In this document: in pieces, positions 15,162 to 23,616 of the stretch
Position numbering within the stretch: the stretch's first letter is position 1
Layout of the letters: each line of letters opens with the position of its first letter
Source of the DNA: Nitrospirota bacterium
Lineage (GTDB): Bacteria > Nitrospirota > Nitrospiria > Nitrospirales > Nitrospiraceae
DNA length: 41,340 nucleotides
NCBI GenBank assembly: GCA_016207025.1
Contig: JACQQM010000159.1
Location: forward strand, 1 to 41,340
Direction of reading: 5' to 3'
Translations under genes and position numbers: made by a program
The notes under the pieces: generated by a model
What the model saw: the letters and a program-made list of their open reading frames with translations, nothing else
What the model was told of the DNA's origin: nothing
Databases searched by the model: none

Positions 15162-16173
15162 GATGGAGCTGAAGCCGCTGGTCGTCGTGGTGGGACCGAC
15201 GGCGGTCGGGAAAAGCCAGGTCGCAATCCTGCTTGCGAAAGCCTTGGGCACCGACGTGCTCACGGCGGACTCCCGGCAGGTGTATCGCGGCATGGACATC
15301 GGCACGGATAAGCCGAGCCTTGTGGAGCGGGAGGGCGTGCCGCACCGGCTGATTGATCTCGTGGAGCCGGATCAACCGTTCAATGTCGGCGAGTACCGCC
15401 GCCACGCCGTTGCCGAGGTCGAACGGCTGCACCGGTCGCAAAAGCTTCCGCTGGTGGTGGGCGGCACCGGTCTGTACGTCAGAGCGTTGGTCCGGGGGTT
15501 ATGGGCGGGGCCGCCTGCCGACTGGGGTTTTCGGGAGCGGTTGATGCAGGAGGCGCATCTCAGGGGACCGGAACATCTGCACCGGCAACTGTCGCGCGTG
15601 GATCCTGAATCGGCCGGGCGACTGCATCCCCATGACCAGGTGAAGATCATCCGGGCGTTGGAAGTGCATCATCTGTCCGGCCGCCCGTTGTCCGGCGCTC
15701 ACCGCGAGCATGCCTTCGCCGAAGCGCCGTTCGCGCCCCTTCTGATCGGTCTGGCGCGGGACCGCGAGGCGCTGTACAGGCGGATCGAGGCCCGCGTGGA
15801 GTCGCAACTGGCCAGGGGGCTGGTCCGCGAAACTCAGGGACTGCTGGCGCAGGGGTATGGACGTCATCTGGGGTCCATGAAAGGGCTGGGCTACCGACAG
15901 ATCGCCGGGTATCTGGCGGGTGACTATCCGTACGAGGAGGCGGTGCGCCGGCTCAAGCGCGACACCCGCCATTTTGCCAAACGGCAGTTGACCTGGTTCC
16001 GCAAAGAGCCAGGCATCACCTGGCTGTCCGTCGGGGAGCAGGAACCAATGGAGGGCGCGGCGGCCCGAATCATGGAACTGGTGGCCCGGTTTCTTTCGAA
16101 TCCACCTGCACGGTCGGACTCCGGTGCGCGAGACGGCAGGGTGGCTGTGACCGAGGCGGCGGCCAGGTCATGA
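15124..16173 (+). CDS. miaA: tRNA dimethylallyltransferase MiaA
   Basis: A 349-residue enzyme that transfers a dimethylallyl group to N6 of A37 in tRNAs reading UNN codons. The Walker A is GPTAVGKSQ, followed by the substrate motif DSRQVYRGMDIGTDKP, then VVGGTGLYVRALVRG and the C-terminal GLGYRQIAGYLAG and RHFAKRQLTWFRKE. The start is uncertain. ATG at 15124 has AGCAGG close by, but its first 12 residues (SEPITHDAPRIM) are encoded by the right arm of heptad element E1. ATG at 15160 or 15163 would begin at MMELKPLVVVVGPTAVGKS, the usual family N-terminus. The C-terminal 30 residues are non-conserved. Confidence 0.93.
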   Translation: MSEPITHDAPRIMMELKPLVVVVGPTAVGKSQVAILLAKALGTDVLTADSRQVYRGMDIGTDKPSLVEREGVPHRLIDLVEPDQPFNVGEYRRHAVAEVERLHRSQKLPLVVGGTGLYVRALVRGLWAGPPADWGFRERLMQEAHLRGPEHLHRQLSRVDPESAGRLHPHDQVKIIRALEVHHLSGRPLSGAHREHAFAEAPFAPLLIGLARDREALYRRIEARVESQLARGLVRETQGLLAQGYGRHLGSMKGLGYRQIAGYLAGDYPYEEAVRRLKRDTRHFAKRQLTWFRKEPGITWLSVGEQEPMEGAAARIMELVARFLSNPPARSDSGARDGRVAVTEAAARS

Positions 16174-16213
16174 ATACAACGGTTCCGTGGATGGCGGAGG
16201 AGGGGGAATCGGA

Positions 16214-17116
16214 ATGCCGAAGGTGAAAGCGCAGGCTGAGCACGCTGAGATTGCTATCATCGGCGGAAGCGGCCTGTACGATATGGAAGGGTTGGAACGA
16301 GTGCGGGAAGTGCGGCCCGCCACGCCGTTTGGGCGGCCCTCGGATGCCCTCATCGTGGGCACCCTGGATGGAGTCCGGGTGGCCTTTCTGTCCAGGCACG
16401 GTCGTGGCCATCGCCTCTCGCCGAGCGAGATCAATTATCGCGCGAATATCTACGCCTTGAAATCGGTGGGGGTCACGCGGGTGATTTCCGTGAGCGCGGT
16501 GGGAAGCATGAAGGAGGCCGTCAAGCCTGGCGACGTCGTGCTGCCCGATCAATTCGTGGATCAGACCAAGCGCCGCGTCAGCACCTTTTTCGATCAAGGG
16601 ATCGTGGCGCATGTGGCGTTCGCCGAGCCGGTCTGCCGGGCGCTGGCTACGGCGTTGTGGAAGGCGGCGCGAGCAGTCGGCGCCTCGGCGCATCACGGGG
16701 GAACGTACCTCTGCATTGAGGGCCCGCAGTTCTCCACCCGCGGGGAATCGCTGCTCTACCGGCAGTGGGGCGTTGACGTGATCGGGATGACGAACCTGCC
16801 CGAGGCGAAGCTGGCCCGCGAAGCCGAGCTGTGCTATGCCACGGTGGCGCTGGTCACGGATTACGACTGCTGGCACGAGAGCGAGGAGTCGGTCACGGTG
16901 GAGATGATCCTGGCCACGTTGAAGAAAAACGTGGAACTGGCCAAACGGCTGCTCCGCGCGTCGCTGCTGGTGGCCGCGGAACCCCGGACGTGTCCGTGCG
17001 CGAAAGCGCTGGAGTATGCCGTCGTGACCGCGCCGGACCGTATTCCTGCCGGCACCAGAAAGCGACTGGCCCTGCTCCTCGCCCGACATCTCCCTCCGAG
17101 GAAAGGCACGCGGTGA
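16214..17116 (+). CDS. mtnP: S-methyl-5'-thioadenosine phosphorylase
   Basis: A 300-residue phosphorylase that splits methylthioadenosine, a by-product of polyamine and related S-adenosylmethionine reactions, into adenine and methylthioribose-1-phosphate. Motifs of the trimeric PNP/MTAP family are present: IIGGSGLYDMEG (phosphate site), LSRHGRGHRLSPSEINYRAN, EGPQFSTRGES and IGMTNLPEAKLAREAELCY, with the MTAP-type DYDCWH. ATG at 16214 follows GGAGGAGG about 10 bases away. Its stop overlaps the ATG of the PfkB kinase by one base (TGATG), so the two proteins are translationally coupled. Confidence 0.92.
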   Translation: MPKVKAQAEHAEIAIIGGSGLYDMEGLERVREVRPATPFGRPSDALIVGTLDGVRVAFLSRHGRGHRLSPSEINYRANIYALKSVGVTRVISVSAVGSMKEAVKPGDVVLPDQFVDQTKRRVSTFFDQGIVAHVAFAEPVCRALATALWKAARAVGASAHHGGTYLCIEGPQFSTRGESLLYRQWGVDVIGMTNLPEAKLAREAELCYATVALVTDYDCWHESEESVTVEMILATLKKNVELAKRLLRASLLVAAEPRTCPCAKALEYAVVTAPDRIPAGTRKRLALLLARHLPPRKGTR

Positions 17117-18030
17117 TGGGAAAACTCCTGGTGGTCGGCTCGGTCGCGCTGGATACCGTCCGGACGCCGTTCGGCGAAGCCAGCGAGGTGCTTGGCGGCT
17201 CCGCCACGTATTTCGCGACGGCGGCCAGCTATTTCACCAGTGTGGATCTGATCGCCGTGGTGGGAAAGGATTTTCCGGACCAGCACCTCAAATTTCTCAA
17301 AAGCCGCGGCATCGATCTGACCGGGCTCGAACGGCGGGAAGGCGACACCTTTCGCTGGACGGGAGAGTATACGTACCAGTTGAACGAGGCCCACACGCTC
17401 GACACCCGCCTGAACGTGTTCGAGACCTTCCGCCCCAAGATTCCAGACCGGTACCGTTCGCCTGCCATGCTGTTCCTGGGCAATATTGACCCGGAACTGC
17501 AACTGGATGTGCTCCGGCAGGTCTCGCGCCCCCGCCTGGTGGCGTGCGACACGATGAACTTTTGGATCGAGCGCAAGCGGGGCGCGCTGTGGCGTACGTT
17601 GGAGCAGGTGGATGTGCTGGTCATCAATGACGCCGAGGCCAGAGCGCTGGGCGGTCAGCCCAACCTGGTGCAGGTCGCCAGGGACATCCTGGCGAGGGGG
17701 CCGAAGCACCTGATCATCAAACGGGGGGAATATGGGGTCCTCATGTTCGACCACAAGCAGGCGTTCGGGGCCCCGGCCTTCCCGCTTGAACAAGTGAAAG
17801 ACCCCACCGGGGCCGGCGACACGTTTGCGGGCGGCTTCATGGGCTACCTGGCGGCCACCGACAATTTCTCGGAGGCGTCGATTCGCCAGGCGATCATCTT
17901 CGGGAGCGTCATGGCGTCGTTTACCGTGGAAGAATTCAGTCTTGACCGCCTGCGCGCGCTGGATTACAAAGAGATCGAAGCCCGTTTCCGCGAATTCAAA
18001 CGGCTGACGCATTTTGAGGATCTTCCATAA
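17116..18030 (+). CDS. PfkB-family carbohydrate/nucleoside kinase
   Basis: A 304-residue ribokinase-fold kinase. The family signature DPTGAGDTFAGG is at 229-240, with D235 the catalytic base. The N-terminal substrate lid is LGGSATYFATAASYF (26-40). The exact substrate is not readable from sequence. Coupling to mtnP and presence of a purine nucleoside phosphorylase 2 kb downstream suggest a nucleoside or a (methylthio)ribose-type sugar, so adenosine kinase-like activity is a reasonable guess. No mtnK-type methylthioribose kinase (a different fold) is nearby. Confidence 0.85.
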   Translation: MGKLLVVGSVALDTVRTPFGEASEVLGGSATYFATAASYFTSVDLIAVVGKDFPDQHLKFLKSRGIDLTGLERREGDTFRWTGEYTYQLNEAHTLDTRLNVFETFRPKIPDRYRSPAMLFLGNIDPELQLDVLRQVSRPRLVACDTMNFWIERKRGALWRTLEQVDVLVINDAEARALGGQPNLVQVARDILARGPKHLIIKRGEYGVLMFDHKQAFGAPAFPLEQVKDPTGAGDTFAGGFMGYLAATDNFSEASIRQAIIFGSVMASFTVEEFSLDRLRALDYKEIEARFREFKRLTHFEDLP

Positions 18031-18050
18031 GAAGGTGGAGGGCATGCGGG

Positions 18051-18776
18051 ATGTCTACGTGGTCATTCCGGCGGGCTGAACAATCAACCGTCTCGCGTTC
18101 GCGTCACCCGCGAGGCCACGGCAGGCAAGCATGGCGTTTCCTGGTGATGTCCGTCTGCCTGCTGGGTCTCATGGCCGGCTGCGTCACCGAGGAGAAAATC
18201 AAAAAAGCCAACGGGCATTACCAGGAAGGAGTCGCGAACCTGGAAAGCGACCGCCAGCAGGCCTTTGTGTCGTTTCAGAAGGCGATCCAGTTCAACCCGA
18301 AGCATAAAGAGGCCCGCTATTACCTGGGGCATCTCTATGCGCGTCAGGGAAAATACAAGCTGGCGGAAGAGCAGTTTCGGGAACTGCTCCGGACCTATCC
18401 AGATTATTCCGAAGCCCATAACTACCTGGGGCAGGTGCTGGCAGCGCAGGATCAATGGCAGGAAGCCATCCGCTCCTACCGTCAAGCCTTGAGCAATCCG
18501 TTGTATGAGACGCCGGATATCGCCCTGTTTCACCTTGGGAGGGCCCTGGCGCACGAGGGTGATATGGAGGCGGCCGCCCAGGCCTTTGAGGATGCGCTGC
18601 TCATCAGGCCGCCCAACGTCCCCCCGGCGCAGATCCAGCTCGAGCTGGGACGGGCGTATTACAAGCTGGGGTTCGACACGAAGGCCCGGGAGGTGCTCCT
18701 GCGGGTGACGAGTCTGGATAAGGGGGGGGAATATGCTGCGGCGGCCGACAAGTTGCTGGAGAGGTTGAGACCTTGA
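18051..18776 (+). CDS. TPR lipoprotein (PilF/PilW-like or envelope scaffold)
   Basis: A 241-residue protein with an Arg-rich N-terminus, a hydrophobic signal and lipobox GLMAGC (C44). It then carries about five tetratricopeptide repeats (for example ARYYLGHLYARQGKYKLAEEQF, AHNYLGQVLAAQDQWQEAIRSY). It resembles outer-membrane TPR lipoproteins such as PilF/PilW but no pilus genes adjoin, so it is better described as an envelope scaffold. ATG at 18051 follows GGAGGG 8 bases upstream; ATG at 18147 would leave too short a signal. Its stop overlaps the TTG start of the rodZ-like gene. Confidence 0.82.
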   Translation: MSTWSFRRAEQSTVSRSRHPRGHGRQAWRFLVMSVCLLGLMAGCVTEEKIKKANGHYQEGVANLESDRQQAFVSFQKAIQFNPKHKEARYYLGHLYARQGKYKLAEEQFRELLRTYPDYSEAHNYLGQVLAAQDQWQEAIRSYRQALSNPLYETPDIALFHLGRALAHEGDMEAAAQAFEDALLIRPPNVPPAQIQLELGRAYYKLGFDTKAREVLLRVTSLDKGGEYAAAADKLLERLRP

Positions 18777-19714
18777 ATAAAGAGACGACAGATTCAGTCG
18801 GTGAGTTTTTCAGGCAGGTTCGCGAGACCAAGGGGTTGACGCTGGATGAAGTGGCGTCCAAGACCCGCATCCACCCCGATTTTCTAAAGGCCCTGGAAGA
18901 GGGGAATTTTGCCAAGCTTCCGGATCAGGTCTTTGCCAAGGGATTCGTGCGGTCCTATGCGCGATCCTTGGGGCTGGATGAAGAGGACGCCATGCGCCGT
19001 TTTACGGACTCGGCCGGGGCGTTCTACAACAAGCAAGGGGAGCTGGAGCGTCTGAGGCTGAAGCAGGCCGAGGATGAACGACGGCGGAAAGCCAACCGCA
19101 AGGTGGTGATGGCGGCAGTGGGGGTCGCATTGCTCGGCCTGATCTTGCTCTTGACCAGGGAACAGTCCGCCGTCGTCACCAATCACGCGACGGTGGAGTC
19201 GGAGGGGGCGGCGCGGACTGGCCCGACTCCCGCTGCCCGGCCCTCTCGACCTCAGGCCGTGCGGGAGGCGACGACTGAAGGCCCCGCGGCCGGTCCCTCT
19301 TCTGTGCGGCCGGAAAGCGGTCAGGCTGCTGGCTCGGAAGCGAGTGTCCAACCACCCACGCCGGAGCCGCCTCCGGCGCCAGCGCCGGCCGAACGCACGG
19401 AGTCGGCGCCGCTGGCGGCGGCCCCAAGCGAGCCGTTGGGCGGGCTTCCTCGCGAGGCGCCTTCACCGCGGAATCCGCCGCTCATCCTGGATCTGGAAGC
19501 GCAGGAACTCAGTTGGGTCGTGGTGCAGGTGGACAACGGCAGCCCCACCGAGGCCTTGCTCCGCCAAGGCGAGCGAGTCAGATGGAAGGCGTCGGATCGG
19601 TTCGTGCTGACGCTGGGCAACGCGGGGGGCGTGCGCGTCGAGCTCAACGGGAAACCGCAGGGACCGTTCGGCCCGAGCGGAAAAGTGGCCCGGGATATTG
19701 TGCTCAAGCGGTGA
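18773..19714 (+). CDS. RodZ-like protein: HTH domain, membrane span, DUF4115
   Basis: A 313-residue bitopic membrane protein. Residues 8-75 form the RodZ-type helix-turn-helix (VGEFFRQVRETKGLTLDEVASKTRI, FLKALEEGNFAKLPD, FAKGFVRSYARSLGLD). A basic stretch (DERRRKANRK) precedes the single span 111-127. A long Pro/Ala/Glu linker leads to a C-terminal DUF4115 beta domain (about 235-313). RodZ binds MreB and supports rod shape; no mreB is in the window. It starts with TTG at 18773, overlapping the preceding stop (TTGA), with GGAGAGG upstream. A copy of repeat R3 begins directly after its stop. Confidence 0.85.
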   Translation: MNKETTDSVGEFFRQVRETKGLTLDEVASKTRIHPDFLKALEEGNFAKLPDQVFAKGFVRSYARSLGLDEEDAMRRFTDSAGAFYNKQGELERLRLKQAEDERRRKANRKVVMAAVGVALLGLILLLTREQSAVVTNHATVESEGAARTGPTPAARPSRPQAVREATTEGPAAGPSSVRPESGQAAGSEASVQPPTPEPPPAPAPAERTESAPLAAAPSEPLGGLPREAPSPRNPPLILDLEAQELSWVVVQVDNGSPTEALLRQGERVRWKASDRFVLTLGNAGGVRVELNGKPQGPFGPSGKVARDIVLKR

Positions 19715-19809
19715 AGGGGTGTGGGTTCGCCAGGGCTGTGCGCTCCTGCGCCTTCAGAGCGACCCTTCCATGGCGCTTTGGAGTGGAAGCCTTCCAGTGT
19801 TCCCGTCGC
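19715..19809 (+). repeat. Dispersed repeat R3, copy A (3' of the rodZ-like gene)
   Basis: It begins GGGGTGTG immediately after the TGA. It matches the left part of the element at 37253-37430 through CCAGG.CT.TGCGCTCCTG and a shared GACCCTTCC, with a 6-base insertion near the start. The right inverted end is not recognisable here. Confidence 0.6.
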
Positions 19810-19883
19810 CATGGTCTACGACCATGATGCGGTGGTCAGTACCGGCTTTCCTTCTCCAGACGCCGGGAATAGCATTGAAGCCA

Positions 19884-19908
19884 CCCGGCCGGCTCACCGA
19901 CTCGCCGG
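19884..19908. repeat. Repeat R5 hairpin, copy 2
   Basis: A 25-base block beginning CCCGGCCGGCTCACCG, one difference from the copy at 5109-5133. It lies 37 bases before the purine nucleoside phosphorylase start. Confidence 0.6.
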
Positions 19909-19944
19909 ACTCTGTTTGGCGACCACGCTCCCTCCCCTTGACGC

Positions 19945-20808
19945 ATGACGAACGGCATCCCTTCTGGCTCTTTGATTGAGCAGGCGGTCGCGTATCTCAA
20001 GTCCCGTCTGCCTGCCCGGCCCACTGTGGGGCTCATCCTAGGCTCCGGCTTGGGAGGCTTTGCCGACAGGCCGCCCACCCTGGCGACGATACCCTACGCG
20101 GACATTCCTGGCTTTCCCACCTGTTCGGTCCAGGGCCATGCCGGCCGGCTCGTCTTGACGGATCGTTGCGGCCCATGTGTCGCCATCCTGCAAGGGAGAG
20201 TGCACCGATACGAAGGCCTTCCGCTCGAGACCGTGACGCGTTCCGTGCGGGTGCTGGCCGCATTAGGTGTAGAGACCCTGATTGTGACCTGCACGGCCGG
20301 GAGCCTTGATACAGCGGAACCGGGGGACCTCATGGTGATCGAGGACCACTTGAATTTGATGGGCGACAACCCTCTTGTTGGCGTGGGCCGAGCAGGAACC
20401 GGCTCGTCCGGATTCGTCGAGATGGCAAACGCGTACGATCCGGTGTTGTGGAAGCTCGCTGAGCGTGTGGCCGGCGAGGCGAGCCTACGGCTTCATCGGG
20501 GCGTCTTGGCGAGCGTGTTAGGGCCGACCTATGAAACGGCCGCGGAAGCCGCGATGCTGCGGGCACTAGGAGCCCACGCGGTCAGCATGTCCACCGTACC
20601 GGAGGTCATTGTGGCGCGAGCGTTGAATCTGCAGGTGCTCGGACTGGCCCTGATCACCAATCGAGCCGGCGTGCCGCAGGAGCCTGGGGTCCCGCATCAG
20701 CAGGTCATCGCCACCGCGGAGAGCCGCGCCACGGCCGTCGGAGCCGTGCTGGAAGGCGTCCTCAGACAGCTTGAAACGGCAGCACGAGAGGCGTCCAGGT
20801 TAGCTTGA
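19945..20808 (+). CDS. Purine nucleoside phosphorylase (trimeric, PNP-I type)
   Basis: A 287-residue phosphorylase of the low-molecular-mass trimeric family that splits (deoxy)guanosine and inosine to the base and ribose-1-phosphate. Family motifs are GLILGSGLGGF (phosphate), VQGHAGRLV, LQGRVHRYEG, VIEDHLNLMGDNPL, GPTYETAAEAAML and AVSMSTVPEVIVAR, followed by LALITNRAG at the base-binding region. It is the second purine phosphorylase in 4 kb, with the PfkB kinase between, which suggests a purine salvage set. No strong ribosome binding site precedes the ATG at 19945. The stop codon TGA lies inside the next promoter's TTGACA. Confidence 0.92.
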   Translation: MTNGIPSGSLIEQAVAYLKSRLPARPTVGLILGSGLGGFADRPPTLATIPYADIPGFPTCSVQGHAGRLVLTDRCGPCVAILQGRVHRYEGLPLETVTRSVRVLAALGVETLIVTCTAGSLDTAEPGDLMVIEDHLNLMGDNPLVGVGRAGTGSSGFVEMANAYDPVLWKLAERVAGEASLRLHRGVLASVLGPTYETAAEAAMLRALGAHAVSMSTVPEVIVARALNLQVLGLALITNRAGVPQEPGVPHQQVIATAESRATAVGAVLEGVLRQLETAAREASRLA

Positions 20809-20834
20809 CAAGTATTGAAAAGCGTTGCTATATT
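20805..20834 (+). promoter_or_regulatory. Strong sigma-70 promoter of the cytochrome c gene
   Basis: TTGACA (20805-20810), an 18-base spacer and TATATT (20829-20834), with TGC just before the -10 box (extended -10). The leader is about 120 bases to the ATG at 20964. This is the best promoter in the window. Confidence 0.82.
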
Positions 20835-20849
20835 GGCGACCGCTTTTCA
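20816..20849. promoter_or_regulatory. Inverted repeat spanning the -10 box: candidate operator
   Basis: Perfect 9-base arms TGAAAAGCG (20816-20824) and CGCTTTTCA (20841-20849) enclose the -10 box. A bound regulator would block or control RNA polymerase. Since the right arm would be at the very start of the transcript, an RNA hairpin is less likely. Confidence 0.5.
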
Positions 20850-20963
20850 CAGCCTGGATCGCGGCGGGGAGAAGGGCTGTGCCGGGGCATCCACAGCGAA
20901 AGAGTTCGTAGGCGCCATCGTAATTCTTACCAATTTTTGACCTAACAAAAAGGAGGAACCGTG

Positions 20964-21416
20964 ATGGGTTATGTTGTTAGGACTGCCGGTCTCTTGACCG
21001 CACTGATGTTTATCGCGGCCACCGCAGTTGTGGCCGAGGAGCGGGATCCGCTGATCCCCAGAGTTCCCAAGGACCAGATTGTTGAGGCCAAAGCGACCAA
21101 GAACCCGATCGCGAACACACCGGAGAATATCGCGAAAGGAAAGGCGTTGTTCGAGGGGAAGGGCACTTGCTTCAACTGCCACGGCAAAGAGGGGAAGGGA
21201 GATGGCCCGGCCGGCCAGATTCTGAACCCCAGCCCGCGGAACTTCACGAACTGCAAGTTCCACAAGAAGCGCAAGGACGGCGAGCTGTTCTGGGTGATCA
21301 AGAACGGGAGCCCGGGAACGGGGATGGTGCCGCTCATTCCAGCCGCGATTAACGAAGAAGAGGCCTGGACCATCATCAACTATGAGCGGAGCTTCTGCAA
21401 GAGAGAATCAGAGTAG
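20964..21416 (+). CDS. Periplasmic monoheme cytochrome c
   Basis: A 150-residue class I cytochrome c. A signal peptide (residues 1-24, ending AVVAEE) exports it to the periplasm. The haem site is CFNCH (C69, C72, H73) in GKGTCFNCHGKEGKGDG, and the distal ligand is probably M121 (SPGTGMVPL). Two further cysteines (NCKF and SFCKR) are unusual and could form a disulphide. It likely carries electrons between periplasmic or membrane respiratory enzymes. ATG at 20964 has AGGAGG 7 bases upstream; a GTG at 20961 is too close. It is a stand-alone unit: strong promoter, possible operator, gene and intrinsic terminator, as expected for an abundant carrier. Confidence 0.92.
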   Translation: MGYVVRTAGLLTALMFIAATAVVAEERDPLIPRVPKDQIVEAKATKNPIANTPENIAKGKALFEGKGTCFNCHGKEGKGDGPAGQILNPSPRNFTNCKFHKKRKDGELFWVIKNGSPGTGMVPLIPAAINEEEAWTIINYERSFCKRESE

Positions 21417-21443
21417 TTCTCTGCCTGCGCGGGATTGAGGAAG

Positions 21444-21476
21444 AGCAGAGGGGGACCACCCCCCTCTGCTTTTTTT
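21444..21476 (+). terminator. Rho-independent terminator of the cytochrome c gene
   Basis: An 11-bp perfect stem, AGCAGAGGGGG (21444-21454) with CCCCCTCTGCT (21460-21470), a 5-nt loop and a run of seven T (21470-21476). It lies between convergent genes. Confidence 0.95.
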
Positions 21477-21508
21477 CCACCCCGGAGGGGAAACAACTCC
21501 GGCCGGGG

Positions 21509-23404
21509 TTACCGCCGATCCGAAACGATCGCCGCTGACGGTTTGGTCAGCATGAGCCCGGCGGACTTGCTCGTGGGTGAGATCGCAGGAGATACCAGCG
21601 GGCGCTGCTCCTGGTTGAACTCGCTTTTGGCCGCGGACGGCACTGCCTGCCCAAGAAACGTGGCCAGCTCGCCGAGCGTGACCTCTCCATCCCGGTTTGA
21701 ATCCGCCTCGCCCTTCAGCCCCCTCAACAAGTAATAGGTAAACAGTCCATGGCGGAGCTTCTCCGGTTCAAGGCCGGACTGCAGGCCCGTCGTGCTGATC
21801 AGTCGTACGATGTCCCGCCCGCCCGCGTCCCACTGGGGCGCCTTGCTCTTGGATCGTGTGTCTCTACCCAGCCGCGACACCGAACCGTCAAAGATGAGCA
21901 GGGTGTGTCGCGTTTTCAAGGTGGTGAGCGCGGCTTGCAGCTCCTTGAGCGGGTAGAACCTCGATGCGGAGGTTCCTCCCTCGTAAGGAACCAAATAGGT
22001 CTCGCCGGATGGCGCCACCATGGCCTGCCCGGCGAAGTAAACGATCACGACCGAGTCGGCGGTCACGCGCGGCGGCAGCCAGTCTTGGAGGGCTTCCTCG
22101 ATGTCGGGCCGCAACGCTTTCCGATCTTGCAGCACCCGCACGTTGGCGGCGGGGATCCCTCCCAGCGCCTGAAAATAGGCTGCCACCAGTTCGGCGTCAC
22201 GGGCCGCATACTTGCGCGCAGGGGGGCGCTGATCGCGATATGCCCCGATTCCGATCGCGACGAGGTGGGTCTCGGGACGCTGGAATCCCGCCGAAGCGGC
22301 AGGAACCTGGTCCACGTTGTCGTAGAGCCCTGACGCCGCTTGAACACCAACTCCCCCCGCGGGTCGCATCGCAACAACGAGGGTCTGCGCCGCCGGACTT
22401 CCGCCGCCGGACGCCTCAGAGACCGAGACCGAGAGTTCGGCCCGTTGCGCGGGCACCGACTGGGGCAAGGTCGCCGAGAATTCAACAGACCGGGACTCGC
22501 CTGGCCGGAGTGCGCCGACCGGCAAGGTGGTGGCGGGAAACTGGGCGATCACGGCAGGGGTTCCGGCCAGAGTGACCGAAACGCCGCTGGCGGCGCCGAC
22601 GCCGGTATTGACCAGGTCAACGCGCACCCTGACCCGCTCGCCGCTTTCCAGAACCAGGTTGCCGTTCTCATCCAGAATGGTGGCCTTGAACGAGAGGGCC
22701 GGGACTCCTGGCGACGGGGGCTGTCCTGGTTCTTGAGGAGAACCCTGACCGGCCTGCGCGGCCTGGCTGCCCGGATCCAAGAGGGCGCGTGCTTCACGGG
22801 CGAACTGGATAGCAACAGCCACGGTCGTGTCATAAAGGAAGGCATCCATAGAGGCGTACTCGCACCGCTTCTGCGTCGGCTCGAGCAGGATTCTCTCGCG
22901 TCGTGTGGTTTTCAGGGGGCGCTCCTGGAGAACTTTGCCGGACGGGTCCCGAAAGACCACCACGGCTTCCACCGTGAGTTCGGCAGGCAGGCGGTCATAG
23001 ACGTTGTCCGTCCGGAGCTCCAGCCCCGACTGCTGCAGCGCAAATCGAATCTCCACGTCGGGCTTGACGTTCACAGGAGCGGACCCGGGGAATGAAACGG
23101 TCTGGAAAGTCTGGTTGGCGGCCTGGAGCAGGTTGGATTCCAGCTCGGCGCCGAGCCTGAGTTCCCGCGGCGAGTTACAGGCGTCGGAATACTTCAAAAT
23201 CGCATTGGACAACGACGGGTCGAATTCGATTTTGGCCGAGACGGGAAGCCTCGGCCCCATGTCAGGAATGGTGGCCCTCCCGAAGCCGGCGGCCAATTTC
23301 TCGCATCCCGCTAAGAGTGTGGCCAGAAGAACGACCGCCAGGACTGCGCCCAATCCGACGCAGGCTCTCTCTTTGTTCAGAAGAGCGGGGACGGGCTGGT
23401 TCAT
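21509..23404 (-). CDS. Caspase-fold lipoprotein lacking the catalytic His/Cys (pseudocaspase) with EF-hand
   Basis: A 631-residue predicted lipoprotein (lipobox LLAG-C34). About residues 230-350 contain a CARDB-like immunoglobulin domain (LVNTGVGAASGVSVTLAG). A caspase/peptidase C14 fold follows from about 375 (HLVAIGIGAYRD) to 565, with the family C-terminal motif HGLFTYYLLRGLKGEAD. Where active members have YFSGHG and DACFSG, this protein reads YFAGQA (Q460) and FDGSVS (S508). Both catalytic residues are therefore replaced, and it is probably non-proteolytic. Residues 568-579 (DSNRDGEVTLGE) form a textbook EF-hand calcium loop. ATG at 23404 fits the signal; a frame to 23488 adds 28 residues. 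Role unknown. Confidence 0.85.
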   Translation of the reverse strand: MNQPVPALLNKERACVGLGAVLAVVLLATLLAGCEKLAAGFGRATIPDMGPRLPVSAKIEFDPSLSNAILKYSDACNSPRELRLGAELESNLLQAANQTFQTVSFPGSAPVNVKPDVEIRFALQQSGLELRTDNVYDRLPAELTVEAVVVFRDPSGKVLQERPLKTTRRERILLEPTQKRCEYASMDAFLYDTTVAVAIQFAREARALLDPGSQAAQAGQGSPQEPGQPPSPGVPALSFKATILDENGNLVLESGERVRVRVDLVNTGVGAASGVSVTLAGTPAVIAQFPATTLPVGALRPGESRSVEFSATLPQSVPAQRAELSVSVSEASGGGSPAAQTLVVAMRPAGGVGVQAASGLYDNVDQVPAASAGFQRPETHLVAIGIGAYRDQRPPARKYAARDAELVAAYFQALGGIPAANVRVLQDRKALRPDIEEALQDWLPPRVTADSVVIVYFAGQAMVAPSGETYLVPYEGGTSASRFYPLKELQAALTTLKTRHTLLIFDGSVSRLGRDTRSKSKAPQWDAGGRDIVRLISTTGLQSGLEPEKLRHGLFTYYLLRGLKGEADSNRDGEVTLGELATFLGQAVPSAAKSEFNQEQRPLVSPAISPTSKSAGLMLTKPSAAIVSDRR

Positions 23405-23616
23405 CACACTTTGCACTGCATGCCCCCAACGGTGTTCGGACGGTTGGCTGCCTAGACTTGGGAAGCCACCGTACAGAAATTGGCGCAAAAATGCAACCGA
23501 CCAATCACGAGCTTGCCAGGGTTGGCAGGCTCGTTTATTCTAAGACCCCGTTCCCGAAGCAGACTGCAAGCATCGCAGCGACGCGCGAGACGGGCTGTTC
23601 ACTCGGCGAGGCCTCC

